From contig CM028379.1 in the NCBI GenBank assembly GCA_013146195.2, forward strand, positions 59,655,693 to 59,719,692: a DNA stretch of 64,000 nucleotides, in the 5' to 3' direction. The DNA comes from Codonopsis lanceolata (lineage: Eukaryota; Streptophyta; Magnoliopsida; Asterales; Campanulaceae). Both the position numbers and the translations under genes were made by a program. Position 1 is the first letter of the stretch. Every line of letters begins with the position of its first letter. Under the pieces are notes generated by a model. It saw only the letters and a list, made by a program, of their open reading frames with translations, was not told the origin of the DNA and searched no databases. Below, piece by piece: positions 53,649 through 64,000 of this stretch.

Positions 53649-55626
53649 GAGATAATTGCAAAAAAAAACCTGACCTATTTTGTGTTTTGTAAAATTAACC
53701 TCGTGTATTGATTTTCACCAAATTGAACCTCCACCTATTTTTATTTTTGCAATTTAAACCTTCCGTTAAAGTGGTGTTAATTTTTTTAACGTGATGATGA
53801 GTTGGCTGCCCAGTTGGCAGCTGACGTGGACACTACAACTTCCAACTGATATTTTTCGCTTTTTTTCATTGCAAATTAAACCCTATACATTTGTTTGTAT
53901 TGCAAAAACAACCTTGGTCAAACCGTAGTTTATTTCCCGCTTTTTTTCATTGCAAATTAAACCATGTACATTTATTTGTATTGCAAAAACAACCTTGGTC
54001 AAACCGTAGTTTATTTCCCGCCATTTCTATTGCAAAATAAACCTTAAACATTTTTTTTGTTTTTGCAAGATGAACCGTCTTCAATCGCCGGCGAATTAAC
54101 AGCCTGCAACGGTCGGACCCTTCATCCTCCACACCCAATCCCTTCGCCCAAACCCCCCATCTCATCTTCCCCAAACCCAGCCGCCATTCTCCACCAACAA
54201 CCCAGTTCGAAGCCTCTTCATCATCAGCGAAACTGCCACCGTCTCTACTCCAGTCGGACCCTCCTTCTCCGGTGAACCAGCCGGCCTCTGCTCCATCTTC
54301 TCTCTCACCCACTCCAGCAGCTATTTCATCTTCTTCGGTGAATCTCTCCTTCTCCCAGCCATCAATCGGCTCAGACCTATCAATCAACAGCCGTCACCCT
54401 CCATGGCCGGTGAATTATCACATCTCCCTCGCTCAAATCATCTTCGCCCAACCATCTTCATTGTCGAATCAATCCCTCCGTTAAAACACCCGAAGCCCGT
54501 CCGTATGCACCGAAGATTCCAAACCAACAATCTCCACCATCTTCACGGCCACACCTTCCTCTTTAATTGCTCCACCGCCCCTCTTCCCTTCGCCCATATC
54601 CTCATTCTCCATGGCCCACCTCCATTGATGAAGACCTTCGTCACCGCCTCATGTCGCCGCCCTATTTTAACTTCCCAAACGACATCCACGGCCTCCTTCT
54701 CTGGCGAATCTTCCCCAATTTCTTCGCCAAATCCACCAGCCCAAAGAAATCCAGCCACCGCCTTACCCAGCAGCCCCGTCTCCGGCCAAATCGCCCCACA
54801 AGCAGTTCATCCACAGCAGCCTCGGCGTCCTCCCCCGCTGCACTGCTCGCCGGCGGAAGCATCGATCGGCGAATCTTCAAAGGCCGTCGCCCTCCTACCA
54901 CAATCACGCCACCCCAAGGCCCTAGAAACCCAGTTCATACCACCATGCCCGGCGAACCTCCCATCTCTCTGCTCCGGCTCCCTTTCAGCCGCAACCATCG
55001 TTCATCTGAATCCGGCGAATCAACCGCTACAACCGCTTTTCCTCTGACTCCCGTCTCTCTGGCCCATCTCTATCCCTCCATTTCTCTCTCTCTTCTTCTC
55101 AAAAAAATCCCCAGTAGTACATGGAATACATGAGTGACTGTTCCTGTGGATTTTTTTTGTGTTTTGTAGTGAAGTCTGGGTATAATACATGAGTGACTGC
55201 AAGGTTCATCTTGCAAAAAAAAAATCTTTAATGTTTATTTTGCAATAGAAATGGCGGGAAATAAACTACGGTTTGACCAAGGTTGTTTTTGCAATACAAA
55301 CAAATGTACAGGGTTTAATTTGCAATGAAAAAAAGCGGGAAATAAACTACGGTTTGACCAAGGTTGTTTTTGCAATACAAACAAATGTACATGGTTTAAT
55401 TTGCAATGAAAAAAAGCAAAAGATATCAGTTGGAAGTTGTAGTGTCCACGTCAGCTGCCAACTGGGCAGCCAACTCATCATCACGTTAAAAAAATTAACA
55501 CCACTTTAACGGAAGGTTTGAATTGCAAAAATAAAAATAGGTAGAGATTCAATTTGGTGAAAATCAATACACGAGGTTAATTTTGCAAAACACAAAATAG
55601 GTCAGGGTTTTTTTTGCAATTATCTC
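53649..55626. mobile_element. MULE with long TIRs and a C-rich interior
   Basis: A 1978-bp element with inverted repeats of about 410 bp (53649-54055 and 55215-55626), ends GAGATAATTGCAAAAAAAA and its complement. It is flanked by a perfect 9-bp direct repeat cttatactt (53640-53648 and 55627-55635). Each TIR has an internal tandem repeat of about 90 bp (GCAAAAACAACCTTGGTCAA). No transposase. The interior (54056-55214) is strongly C-rich on the plus strand and is probably captured host DNA, source not recognised. Confidence 0.88.
54056..55214. other. C-rich interior of the second MULE
   Basis: Long frames exist on both strands (plus 54403-55047, 54567-55133; minus 54387-53947), which reflects base bias rather than a gene. 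Peptides are Pro/Ser-rich (plus) or Gly/Glu/Arg-rich (minus) with no motif known to me. Short phrases recur, such as CCGGCGAATC and CTTCATCT-CTTC. A transduplicated first exon or 5' leader is possible. Confidence 0.45.
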
Positions 55627-55635
55627 CTTATACTT

Positions 55636-55925
55636 GATGCGAAATATAATTTAAGTCTATCCTACAAAATTTAGTATTATGTGTACCACTAGGCCCGGCA
55701 ATTGGGTGGGTTGTGTCGGGTATGGGTATGAGTATGGGTATGGGTTGGGATGGGTAATGGATCGAAACGGGTCAGAACTCATTTGAACCCGAATATTAAA
55801 CTAGCCTAAATGGGTCGGGTTATAACGGGTAACTGGACGACCCGTCTTAGCCCAGATTCCCCCCCCCCCAAAAAAATATATATTCATTTAAAGAGTAAAA
55901 CTTTTGGGTCAAAATGAGTAACGAG
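55636..55925. other. GGGT-rich repeat region around the MITE
   Basis: Starts near ACTAGGCCCGGCAATTGGGT, followed by repeated GGGTATGGGTATGGG and GGGTCGGGTTATAACGGGT. The same GGGTTG/CGGGT wording resumes at 56552-56700 beyond the MITE, so an older repeat, perhaps hAT-related, probably spans about 55687-56705. Confidence 0.45.
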
Positions 55926-56542
55926 TAGGGATGTAAATCGGAACCACCGAACCAAACGAAACCAAACCAGTCAGTTTGGTTCGGTTTTGGTCGAAAACGG
56001 TTCGGTTTCGGTTTCAAAAATTGGAAAACCGTCTGGTTCGGTTTGGTTCACAGTTTTTGGTATCGAACCAAACCAAACCAACCTATATATTTTTATTTAT
56101 TTATTATATAATATATATTATATTATATTTGTTAACTATTTTGAACTTTTGAATCTTATATGTATAATCTAGGTCTTTGATTTAGTCATATATATATGTT
56201 AACAAACAAAATCTTAATTGTTGTAGAACTATTATTTCTTCCATTATTTGTGTTTATTTTGGAATTTGTATTATTTTCTTTATAATAATTTGTTGTTAGT
56301 AGATTATTTCTAATTTTGATGTTAATTCCAAATTAAAAACTTATTTTTATTATTATTTTTAATGTTGATTAATTTGATTAAAAATAATTTATATAAACCA
56401 CAAAACCAAATCAAATTGAGTGGTTCGGTTTGGTTCCAAGCCTTACTCGGTTCGGTTCGGTTTGAGATTTTTGAAACCAATAGGAGTGGTTGGGTTTGTG
56501 GTTTTAGCCTAAGTCAAACCAAATCGAATCACTTACACCCTA
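55926..56542. mobile_element. hAT-type MITE
   Basis: 617 bp, ends TAGGGATGTAAATCGG and TTACACCCTA (inverted, TAGGG-TGTAA). Both sides carry agtaacgag (55917-55925 and 56543-56551), an 8- or 9-bp target duplication. The interior has CGGTTTGGTTCGGTTT-type subterminal repeats in inverted arrangement and no coding capacity. It is inserted in the GGGT-rich repeat. Confidence 0.82.
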
Positions 56543-56705
56543 AGTAACGAGTTCAACCTACTTTAACCTGACTCAACTCGTTAATATTTTTTGGTCGAAG
56601 TGGGTTACCTGTTTTGACTCAAAAATATTAACGGGTTGAGTTGGTCGGGTAATTTTCCGGTCAGGTGGGGTGGGTTGATAAGTTTCGGGTTGTGATCGTC
56701 TGACC

Positions 56706-57047
56706 TCTGTACTGCCAGGAAAATTCTTTGCTTTTTGTAGAACAATAAGGTCATTCTTATGAAAATTCCAATACTGAAAACCCATATATAATCTAGATCT
56801 AAAGTATATCATCACTATGTTTAAATCAAGTATAATGGACCCCCAAATTATTCCCGAAGGTACCCTTTATTGAATGCTATGCTACCAAGAACAACTTATC
56901 CATTATTCCCAATCCAAATCCAAACAATGACCAGTAACATAAGATGATATGATATCATCTAGATGTTCTGAAATTGCAGACTTCATAGATACCATCCCAC
57001 TACCGCCTAATCAGGAAAAGGTTTATTTGACCAACCAACATTTCTGT

Positions 57048-57099
<52 letters not shown>

Positions 57100-59008
57100 C
57101 CTACCCTACACGACCAAATTTCTTCACACTGTATGGAGCCACTAGGCACTAACCATAAAATTTTATGGCATGCGAGGACCTTTTCATTCCATAGAACTTT
57201 GTTGAAACATCTTTGGCTACTCCTAATTGGCCTCTTGATGATGGAAAAGCTATTGGGAATTGGATAGGTCTTACTGTGAGTTTCATGCTTTTATCTTTTT
57301 GTTTAACCATTTTTCTCTTTACCCCTCTTTTCCACTTTAATATTATCTCCACATGTATGTGAGCCAACATTGACCTTTTTCAAGAGCTTTCTTTCTAGAT
57401 AAATGGTTCAGTTTTTCCTTTATTATTGTAACAATGATAAGGATACAAATTTTTCGCACAATTTTATCGTACAAATTTAGGCAGCAAACATGTGATTTGG
57501 TTAGATATCACAAAATGTTTGTATCCCTGTTATTTTCTTGATATCTTACTTTTTCACCAAGTGATTCCCACTTATGCATCGCATAGCACAAAAAATGTTA
57601 CCAGTTACACATTCTAGAAAGATAAATCAATTTGTTTTATCGCTTCTTGAAAACTGACCGTTTTAATCACTTGACTTCTAAACTTTGGACACAAAGAATA
57701 CCATGATGTGATTAGTACCTAAAGAAGCACAACCAAAGGAAGATGAGTGAAAAAGTTATCCTCCAATGCCTTTGATCTTCCATTCTTCGTGTATCATGCA
57801 AGGAAAGCTAAAGAGCTAATGATAATACAAGTGATCGAACCACTCAACAAACACAATGGGGATGCGAAATGCAGGGATGGAAGTGCTAGTGCCGCAACTA
57901 TGACAATAGCACGATTTGGTGGAACGGTCTGGTGGGTACATACAGAATTTCATGAATCACGTTCTGTATCAAGTATGATCTCACCAAAAATCTCAGATTT
58001 CCAAGTCCTTGAAAGGGTGTGAACATGATCTTCACTTTAGCATCAAAAGATGCTACTATAAAATTAACTACCAACAACCGACAAACTGTAAACTTCAAAA
58101 ATAATTAAAAACATTTTCAAAAAGTTAAGAAAAGGGCCAGTACCTTTTGAGAAAATTTGAGCAGCAGTAACAGTAAGTGGCATAGCCTCATTCACCCTTG
58201 TAATCAGATTGTCTGCAATGTCAATAGTTTGGTTCGAGCAGTGCCAGTCAGCGTGCTTTAGGAAGTGGTATATTGAAATCCCCAAAGTAACCTTACCATG
58301 GAAGTACATGGCTATCATCAAGTATGGTCATAATACCCGGCTTCATTTCTTTTATGGAAGTACTCCAGCCTCACCACGAAATCCCCAGATGTTGTGGTGG
58401 TGAAACGGAGCACAATGTTTCATGCCTGATACAAATCAGCCCATCCTTAACACACATTTTCTGTAACAAACAAAAGAAAAATGGTACACATACCAAGAGC
58501 TCGTTTTGTGCAGCATTTTCAAAATATAAACACAACTTCCTTGAAAAAGCTCTAATTTGTTACGATGAAAACAGAATGTCTGTTTTGATGTAATTTATTT
58601 ATATGTTACATCGAATCAAATTGTAATTGAAAAACTGTGTTTTGACCTGCGTTTTTGGCAAAACAAAATGCATGAACAAACAAGTGGTGAAAAAAATACC
58701 AAGAATGCCTCTAACAAAAACATTAGCTAATAAACTATGTAATGGATTTTTTGGATCGCGTACCATGGAAATTTTGGTACGTGCAATAGTGTTATTCCAA
58801 CAAACAGGTTGTGGGCAAAAGCATCCAAGTAAGTAAAAACTGAGTCAACTCAGTCTGATTCAGGACTGATCTGAGTAGCTTATGAGTCAAAAATATGCCG
58901 CCAGGCTGCCTACCAGCCATTCTCACCAACCACAGCCCTCCACAATTGACCATCTCCCTCTCCAAATAACACCCAACCCCCTAAACAGTCAAACCTCCAG
59001 CTCCGGCA
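56706..59008. other. Intergenic DNA upstream of the hydrolase gene
   Basis: No confident gene. It contains the AT/GA microsatellite at 57053-57099. The last few hundred bases before 59009 should include the hydrolase promoter and 5' leader, but no convincing TATA box was picked. The frame 57747-58022 (91 codons) is not recognised. Confidence 0.5.
57053..57099. repeat. (AT)n(GA)n microsatellite
   Basis: About 13 AT units followed by about 10 GA units. Confidence 0.95.
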
Positions 59009-59974
59009 ATGACGGAACAAAAGCAAAACGAAAACACGGAAAGCCGCCGGCGGTACTTCTGGGGAGACACACCAGAGGAGCAAGAATACTACGACCTCAA
59101 AAACATCAAATCCACCAAATCCTTCTACACCTCACCCAGAAGCTTATCTCTCTTCACCCGATCATGGCTTCCTCTGAACTCACCTCCACGTGGCATAATC
59201 CTTATGGTACACGGCTACGGCAACGACATCAGCTGGACCTTCCAGGCCACGCCCATCTTTCTAGCTCAAAACGGGTTCGCCTGTTTTGCCCTTGACCATG
59301 AAGGCCATGGTCAATCTCAAGGCCTCAAAGCCTTCGTACCCAACGTTGACCTCGTCGTTGACGATTGCGTTTCCTTCTTCAATTCAGTTCTCGAACAAAA
59401 CCCTGATTTCCAGAACCTCCCGAGATTCCTGTTCGGGGAATCAATGGGCGGCGCTATTTGCTTGTTAATCAATTTTAGAAATCCTAAATTCTTCAACGGC
59501 GCGATTCTCATCGCACCGATGTGTAAAATCTCCGATAAAGTTAGACCTAGATGGCCTATCCCGGAGATCCTCACGTTTATATCGAAATTTGCACCGACAT
59601 TAGCGATTGTACCGACGGCTGATTTGGTTGAAAAATCCGTGAAAGTTCCGGAGAAGAAAGTTATCGGATTAATGAATCCGATGAGGTATACTGGAAAACC
59701 AAGATTAGGAACTGTGATCGAGCTGTTAAGGGTTACTGATTATGTTAGTAGTCGATTAAACGATGTCGATATACCATTCATTGTGTTACATGGGAGTGCT
59801 GATGTTGTTACTGATCCTGATGTAAGCAAAGGATTGTATGAGAAAGCAATGAGTGAGGATAAGACTATAAAGATTTGTGATGGAATGATGCATTCATTGT
59901 TGTTCGGAGAAACCGATGAGAATGTTGATATTGTTCGTGGCCACATATTGACTTGGCTGATCAATCGGTGCTGA
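59009..59974 (+). CDS. Monoacylglycerol lipase-like alpha/beta hydrolase (MAGL/CSE family)
   Basis: A single intact 321-codon frame, MTEQKQNENTESRRRYFWGD..., usual length for the plant MAGL / caffeoyl shikimate esterase (Hydrolase_4) family. Visible: oxyanion-region HGYGND at residues 68-73, nucleophile elbow GESMGGA with Ser145, acid HGSADVVTDP with Asp265, and His295 in DGMMHSLLFGE, so the Ser-Asp-His triad is complete. DHEGHGQSQG (residues 96-105) and the MNPMRYTGKPRLGT lid region are also typical. No signal peptide; cytosolic or membrane-associated. These enzymes release fatty acids from monoacylglycerols or act on phenolic esters; the substrate cannot be told here. ATG at 59009 is the first in frame. 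Intronless, as in part of this family. No disruption seen. Confidence 0.93.
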   Translation: MTEQKQNENTESRRRYFWGDTPEEQEYYDLKNIKSTKSFYTSPRSLSLFTRSWLPLNSPPRGIILMVHGYGNDISWTFQATPIFLAQNGFACFALDHEGHGQSQGLKAFVPNVDLVVDDCVSFFNSVLEQNPDFQNLPRFLFGESMGGAICLLINFRNPKFFNGAILIAPMCKISDKVRPRWPIPEILTFISKFAPTLAIVPTADLVEKSVKVPEKKVIGLMNPMRYTGKPRLGTVIELLRVTDYVSSRLNDVDIPFIVLHGSADVVTDPDVSKGLYEKAMSEDKTIKICDGMMHSLLFGETDENVDIVRGHILTWLINRC

Positions 59975-60531
59975 GAAAGATGGGAGATTTGAATTGTTCA
60001 TATGCTCATATCTATTATCTCAGTTTCATAGAGAATACTTCAAACATTGCCCAGGATGTGTTTGATAGAAGTTCTCAGTGAAGATATGTCCTGGGTATCT
60101 TGAATTCTTAATGAATTATTGTCACCTTGTTTTTCCTGATTATGTGTTTGATGCAAGTCTCAGTGAAAGTGTCACCCATAATGGACAAATTTGTTCACTT
60201 TGATCAACGAATCTCTGTTTTGTTTTCGTGCCAATTGTCGGCCTCTGTAGTCGAGAAAGCATTGAATATTGCATTCTTGATTCAGATGAAGCCATCTCAT
60301 CACGTTAATGATTAATGTCTAACATTGTTTTTTCGTTTTAGTAAAAAGAAATTCACCAAATTTTTCATGTTTGGTCGAATCTGATTAATTTGTAACTGTG
60401 ACTGAAAGATATTTCACACTCCATGTGTTCATGGTGTTTGTTCAAATGCTTGAGCATGTCTCAAAGAGCTGTTTGTGCACATGATATATGATTTATCACA
60501 GGCAACATGGAGTGGGAAAGAAAAAAAAATA
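59975..60531. other. 3' flank of the hydrolase gene
   Basis: Probably the 3' UTR and spacer. A near repeat AAGTTCTCAGTGAAGAT / AAGTCTCAGTGAAAGTG occurs at about 60068 and 60152. No gene was recognised before the tRNA. Confidence 0.5.
60521..60530 (-). terminator. Pol III T-run terminator of tRNA-Gln
   Basis: A run of at least nine T on the gene strand, one or two bases beyond the mature tRNA end. Confidence 0.7.
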
Positions 60532-60603
60532 AGGTCCTACCGAGATTTGAACTCGGGTTACTGGATTCAGAGTCCAATGTCCTAACCGCTAGACCATAGG
60601 ACC
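60532..60603 (-). tRNA. tRNA-Gln (CTG)
   Basis: The minus strand folds as acceptor GGTCCTA/TAGGACC, D arm with GGTCTAGCGGTTAGGAC, anticodon loop CTCTGAA (anticodon CTG), and T arm CCGAGTTCAAATCTCGG. No intron. Internal promoter boxes A and B are present. Discriminator base is T. On the gene strand, downstream of the 3' end, is ATTTTTTTTT (60521-60530), a good RNA polymerase III terminator. Confidence 0.95.
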
Positions 60604-60837
60604 GATTTGTTTCATTGAGTCGTACTAATGAATTTATGATTCATACATTGATTCTCAATTTTATTAGTTCATACTTGCCATCCTTCCAACTTTTTTTTCT
60701 TTGGATACGCATCATAAGTCATAAGACGGAATCCACTTTCTTACAACTCAACCACCAATACACAGTGAGTCGAGTTAGTGATTCATATTTTTAAAAAATA
60801 TCAGTACCACAGTATTTCTTAAGTTCTTGCCATTTTA

Positions 60838-63602
60838 TCTATACATATATAAAGAGATGCGATTTTTGGAAAGTTCCCACCAAAATGTACTTTCCAAAAA
60901 TGACAACACTTTTACATTGTTTATGTGTCATTAATGCATTGAAAAATGAAACAAATTTGTAATCAAAATTAATTAGATAAATAAATCCGAAAACTTTTGA
61001 TATTCTCTCTTTAACTTGAGACAATTGACAACCATATATACCAAATTATTTCAACTTCATTCACATCCGGCAATATAAAAAATAGTTATGATTTTTTAAC
61101 TATATTGAAATTTCAATTGTTGAATTTAATAATTGCTTATCAATTGAATGATAAATGAATAAATTATCAAAACAATTACATAAATTATCATTGAAGATTA
61201 ATTTCTTCAGCTGTAATTGAACACCTAAGGGAGTTAGAAAGTTCCTTAGCTTTTATCTTCTCAAGCAGTTTTCAAAGATAAAATCACTATACATTTGTTA
61301 CAATTTTGTTTGTTGAACATCATTGCTAAAAACAACTAAGGATAACACAACAATATAGAAGAAATCTATATAAAATGTCTCCTTCTCTCATCTTGCTTAG
61401 AGACATCAGCCAGACCAATTGTAAACCTAGATAACTCTACAGTTTTTCATGCAAAATGTATATTTTACAATGTAAAGGTATCTTTCCAACTTGTAAGTAT
61501 TCTTTTTATTTCGATTGTTTAGGATCTCATGTACTTGGTCTTCTCTTTTTTTCTAGAGATCATAGAGCTACAATAAACTGAAAACAATTATACATGCGAA
61601 ATTATTAAATTCTCATAGTACCTTTGTAATCAATAAATAGCTTAAACATATGCAATGCCTAGGATTAAAGATGTAGGGAATAAAATACGATAATTTAATA
61701 AACTTCATGTTCAAGTGTATGTGCTAAATTTAATTCAATTTAATGATCCTCAAACTGATACAGATTTATTAGTAATCAATATATATTTATATTTATTTAT
61801 TAATATGCACTGTGACTACAAATTTCTCAATTTTGGTTTTATCAAATTAGAATAATTAACATTTATAAATAAAATCAAATTAAATCAAAGGAATTTGAAA
61901 TGTAGAGACGAAAAATAAATAAATTAGTGACTACAAAGAGGCCAATTTTGAAGTGAACAACTACATTAGATACAAGTGATTTAAAATAGATGTATTTTAA
62001 TTATAAAAATGTTTTAAAAAATAGATCTTCAAAATACAAATCTAAAAATTCGAAATCTATATTTTTTCTATACTCAAAATATAAAAAATTCGGGTATAAC
62101 GTTAAATACTGAAAATATAAAAAAGTCTCGACTTATTTAAATCATATTTAAAAAAATAATTAGGTAAAGAAGCATAAATACTTGGATCTTATTATTAACA
62201 TTTTTTTTTCCAGTTCACTAAGTAAAATTAAGCTCTAAGATTTTTTTAAAAAAATTGAAATACAAAGTTGAATACTTTATAAAAAAAAAAATCTAACGCA
62301 CCTTGCTACGAAATGGTTTGATCTGATTCTATTTTCGTTGGGGAAAGTCAACGGATGAATTTTTGAAACGAAGGGTTTGAAGAGATGAAGAGTCATTATC
62401 TCATGTTCAGCGGAAGAATTTCCTATGTTTAATGTTATAAAAATAAGAAAGGTGACATTTTAGACGACTTAATTGAGTAAGAGTGAGAGTGAGGCGATGT
62501 GTATATAGGTTAGAGTGAGTGGGGGTGGGGTTTTTAGGTTAGAGAGTGAGAAGCTTTTTATCTATATGACAAGTGCTTGGGATTTTTTTGGGTCATATAG
62601 GTTATAATTGAAGTAATATTTGTTGTTCATTAAAGTAATAATAATTTTGATGGAATCAATTGAGAAATTTGGCTAACGTGAAATTTTGAGTATTTTTAGC
62701 CCTTTTTGTTATTTGTTTTAGGGAGAAATCCGGGTCCGTCCACTATGTAAAATTTTCAACCGCTACAGTTTTTTATGTTTTTTTTAACTAAAAATGACAC
62801 TTTTAGAGCGAAAAACTACAACTCTTAATGAACCGAAGGCGTGCTACGGATCACTTAATCAATTCATCAATTTAAATCACATAATCTAATTTATGCATCG
62901 CGCCTTAAATCATAATGTACCAAACATTTATCTCTCTTCTTTCATGTACACAATCAACATATGATTTAAAATTAATGCATCTTACCTACATCCCGCATAC
63001 CTGCATCACAATTTACAAATGATACATTGCGATTCAAAATTGATGCATCGAGTTTCAAAAAGGATATTTAAAAACGAACAAATTTCTATTTAGACATTTC
63101 ATCAAACAGTATATGCACAATAGCACAAACACAAAAGTAAATTTATTTTGAATCATACACACAAACACAAAATGAAGAAGAAAAAGAATGAGGTATGAAG
63201 AAGGAAGAGAATGTGATGACATAAAATGTATTTTTATGTGTTTATATTTTCAATAACCAAAGTTTTTTTTATAGCTACTACATTAGTACGAAATATCGAA
63301 AACTATTATCTCTATCAAATTTTGTCATTTAGTGACACATGTCTATTATCAATTGTTGACTTAACGAATGACGAAGATAGTTGAATTTCATCAAATCCTC
63401 CATTTCTGAATAAGGAAATACATCTAAATAAATTTATAATTACTTTTTCAAATTTATGTGATCTATCTTTAATTTTACTTTTTATTAATTTTTTGTTTAT
63501 TTTTTCATATTAAACTTTTTAATTGTATATTCTTCAACTTTAATAAAGTATATAATTTTATATCCAGTGTACAAACCGTGCAACGCACGGGAGCATCACT
63601 AG
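60838..63602 (+). mobile_element. Non-autonomous Helitron candidate
   Basis: The 5' end is TCTATACATATATAAAGAG (TC start, usual plant Helitron wording) preceded by A. The 3' end has a hairpin CCGTGC-AAC-GCACGG (63576-63590) followed 12 bases later by CTAG at 63599-63602 and then T, giving insertion between A and T and no target duplication. The 2765-bp interior is AT-rich and has no Rep/helicase frame, so it would depend on enzymes in trans. Confidence 0.72.
63576..63602 (+). other. Helitron 3' terminal hairpin and CTAG end
   Basis: A 6-bp GC stem with a 3-base loop followed by CTAG, the CTRR consensus. Confidence 0.75.
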
Positions 63603-64000
63603 TTTTGTACAAAATAGAAGTAAAGGTGTCTCTATGGGGAAAGTGATAATGCTAACTACAGCCGTCAAAATGGATCGGACTCGTTGGACCAACTCGCTCC
63701 ACCACTTGAAAGAGGTGGGTTAATGAGGAAATTATGAGCCCAATAGGAGAATGGCCAAACGAGTTGAGCTCGTGGCAGGTTGGCCCATTATTTACAATTT
63801 ACAAATAATACAAGTGACAAGTTTGAAAGTATGAGTTCAAATCATTTTCGCTCAAAGTGTGATTATTTTTTATGATAACCGTTAGACAATAGGATCGTTT
63901 TGTTTTAGTGAAGCCTATTAATATATTTATTATTCAAATCTTGAATCTTGATTCATTTTCATTAGTTGGTACTGACTTGGTACTAATAACTACTCAGTTG
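63603..64000. other. Right edge: repeat fragment and tRNA-Gln relic
   Basis: 63655-63785 has GATCGGACTCGTTGGACCAACTCG and GAGTTGAGCTCGTGGCAGG wording seen in degenerate hAT-like repeats. From 63877 the sequence AACCGTTAGACAATAGGATC followed by GTTTTGTTTTAGTGAAGCC matches, with changes, the tRNA-Gln 5' half and its flank at 60584-60660. Confidence 0.45.
63877..63896 (-). pseudogene. Degenerate tRNA-Gln 5' fragment
   Basis: The minus strand GATCCTATTGTCTAACGGTT differs at few positions from the acceptor and D arm of the intact gene. The similarity continues into the adjoining flank for about 90 bases (ATTCA..TTGA.TCT and TTTTCATTAGTTGGTAC), so a segment larger than the tRNA was duplicated. Confidence 0.55.

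Noticed and set aside
54403..55133. Long Pro/Ser-rich plus-strand ORFs in the second MULE
   Set aside because: Overlapping frames on both strands are all open because of C-richness; no domain and no start context, so not called as genes.
57130..57300. Short frame with NWPLDDGKAIGNWIGLT before GTGAGT
   Set aside because: Looks exon-like but has no acceptor nearby or family I recognise; too weak to annotate.
1..64000. CRISPR arrays, bacterial operons, phage or plasmid genes
   Set aside because: Direct repeats found are tandem satellites or LTR parts without regular unique spacers; gene content, introns and retroelements are plant nuclear.

Overview
The window is nuclear DNA of a flowering plant, most likely a eudicot. 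The evidence is plant Ty1/copia and Ty3/gypsy retrotransposons (including Tat/Ogre-like and Del/Tekay-like types), plant gene families (GH35 beta-galactosidase with a SUEL lectin tail, monoacylglycerol-lipase-like hydrolase, MOT1 molybdate transporter, CACTIN) and an intron-containing plant tRNA-Tyr. I cannot name the species. At least two thirds of the window is transposon-derived. A run of exactly 100 N (38171-38270) is an assembly gap.

Layout. 1-5326: a decayed minus-strand copia element whose 3' LTR lies left of the window. It carries a solo LTR of its own family (TSD gacaa) and a hAT-like insertion. It abuts a minus-strand gypsy gag remnant (5327-6391), which is followed by that element's LTR and a tandemly duplicated AT-rich block (6392-9096). 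10369-14624: the last two coding exons of a GH35 beta-galactosidase on the plus strand, split by a 3.8-kb intron holding a TIR element full of ATT repeats. 14811-15870: a local tandem array with one intact intron-containing tRNA-Tyr(GTA), one tRNA-Tyr pseudogene and one tRNA-less copy split by a MITE. 15895-16293: a broken CACTIN fragment that ends in a perfect 22-bp inverted repeat. 17081-22020: an internally deleted Sirevirus-like copia element on the plus strand. 22262-23919: a 1.08-kb tandem duplication of what may be the first exons of a DNA primase small-subunit gene, minus strand. The second copy is cut by a large Tat/Ogre-like gypsy element.

That Tat/Ogre-like element is on the minus strand: 3' LTR 23920-28615, repeat arrays 28830-30250, plant-mobile-domain-like ORFs on the opposite strand 30563-35143, end of integrase 35817-36617. 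Its LTR is nested three deep: LTR > solo LTR (24762-27497, TSD gcacc) > Pack-MULE (25732-27211, 9-bp TSD) carrying pieces of a molybdate transporter gene. 36618-38170 is an unidentified repeat insertion, then comes the gap. 38271-48022 is a near full-length Del/Tekay-like gypsy element on the plus strand with an extra coiled-coil ORF before gag and several inactivating lesions. 48023-53648 is mostly unrecognised intergenic DNA. 53649-55626 is a second MULE with about 410-bp TIRs and a perfect 9-bp TSD. 55926-56542 is a hAT-type MITE. 59009-59974 is the one clearly intact protein-coding gene, a single-exon monoacylglycerol-lipase-like alpha/beta hydrolase. 60532-60603 is tRNA-Gln(CTG) on the minus strand. 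60838-63602 has both ends of a non-autonomous Helitron. A degenerate tRNA-Gln relic lies at about 63877.

Few parts work together as a system. The intact functional units are the hydrolase gene, two tRNA genes and possibly the beta-galactosidase 3' end. The rest records nested transposition, gene-fragment capture and local tandem duplication.
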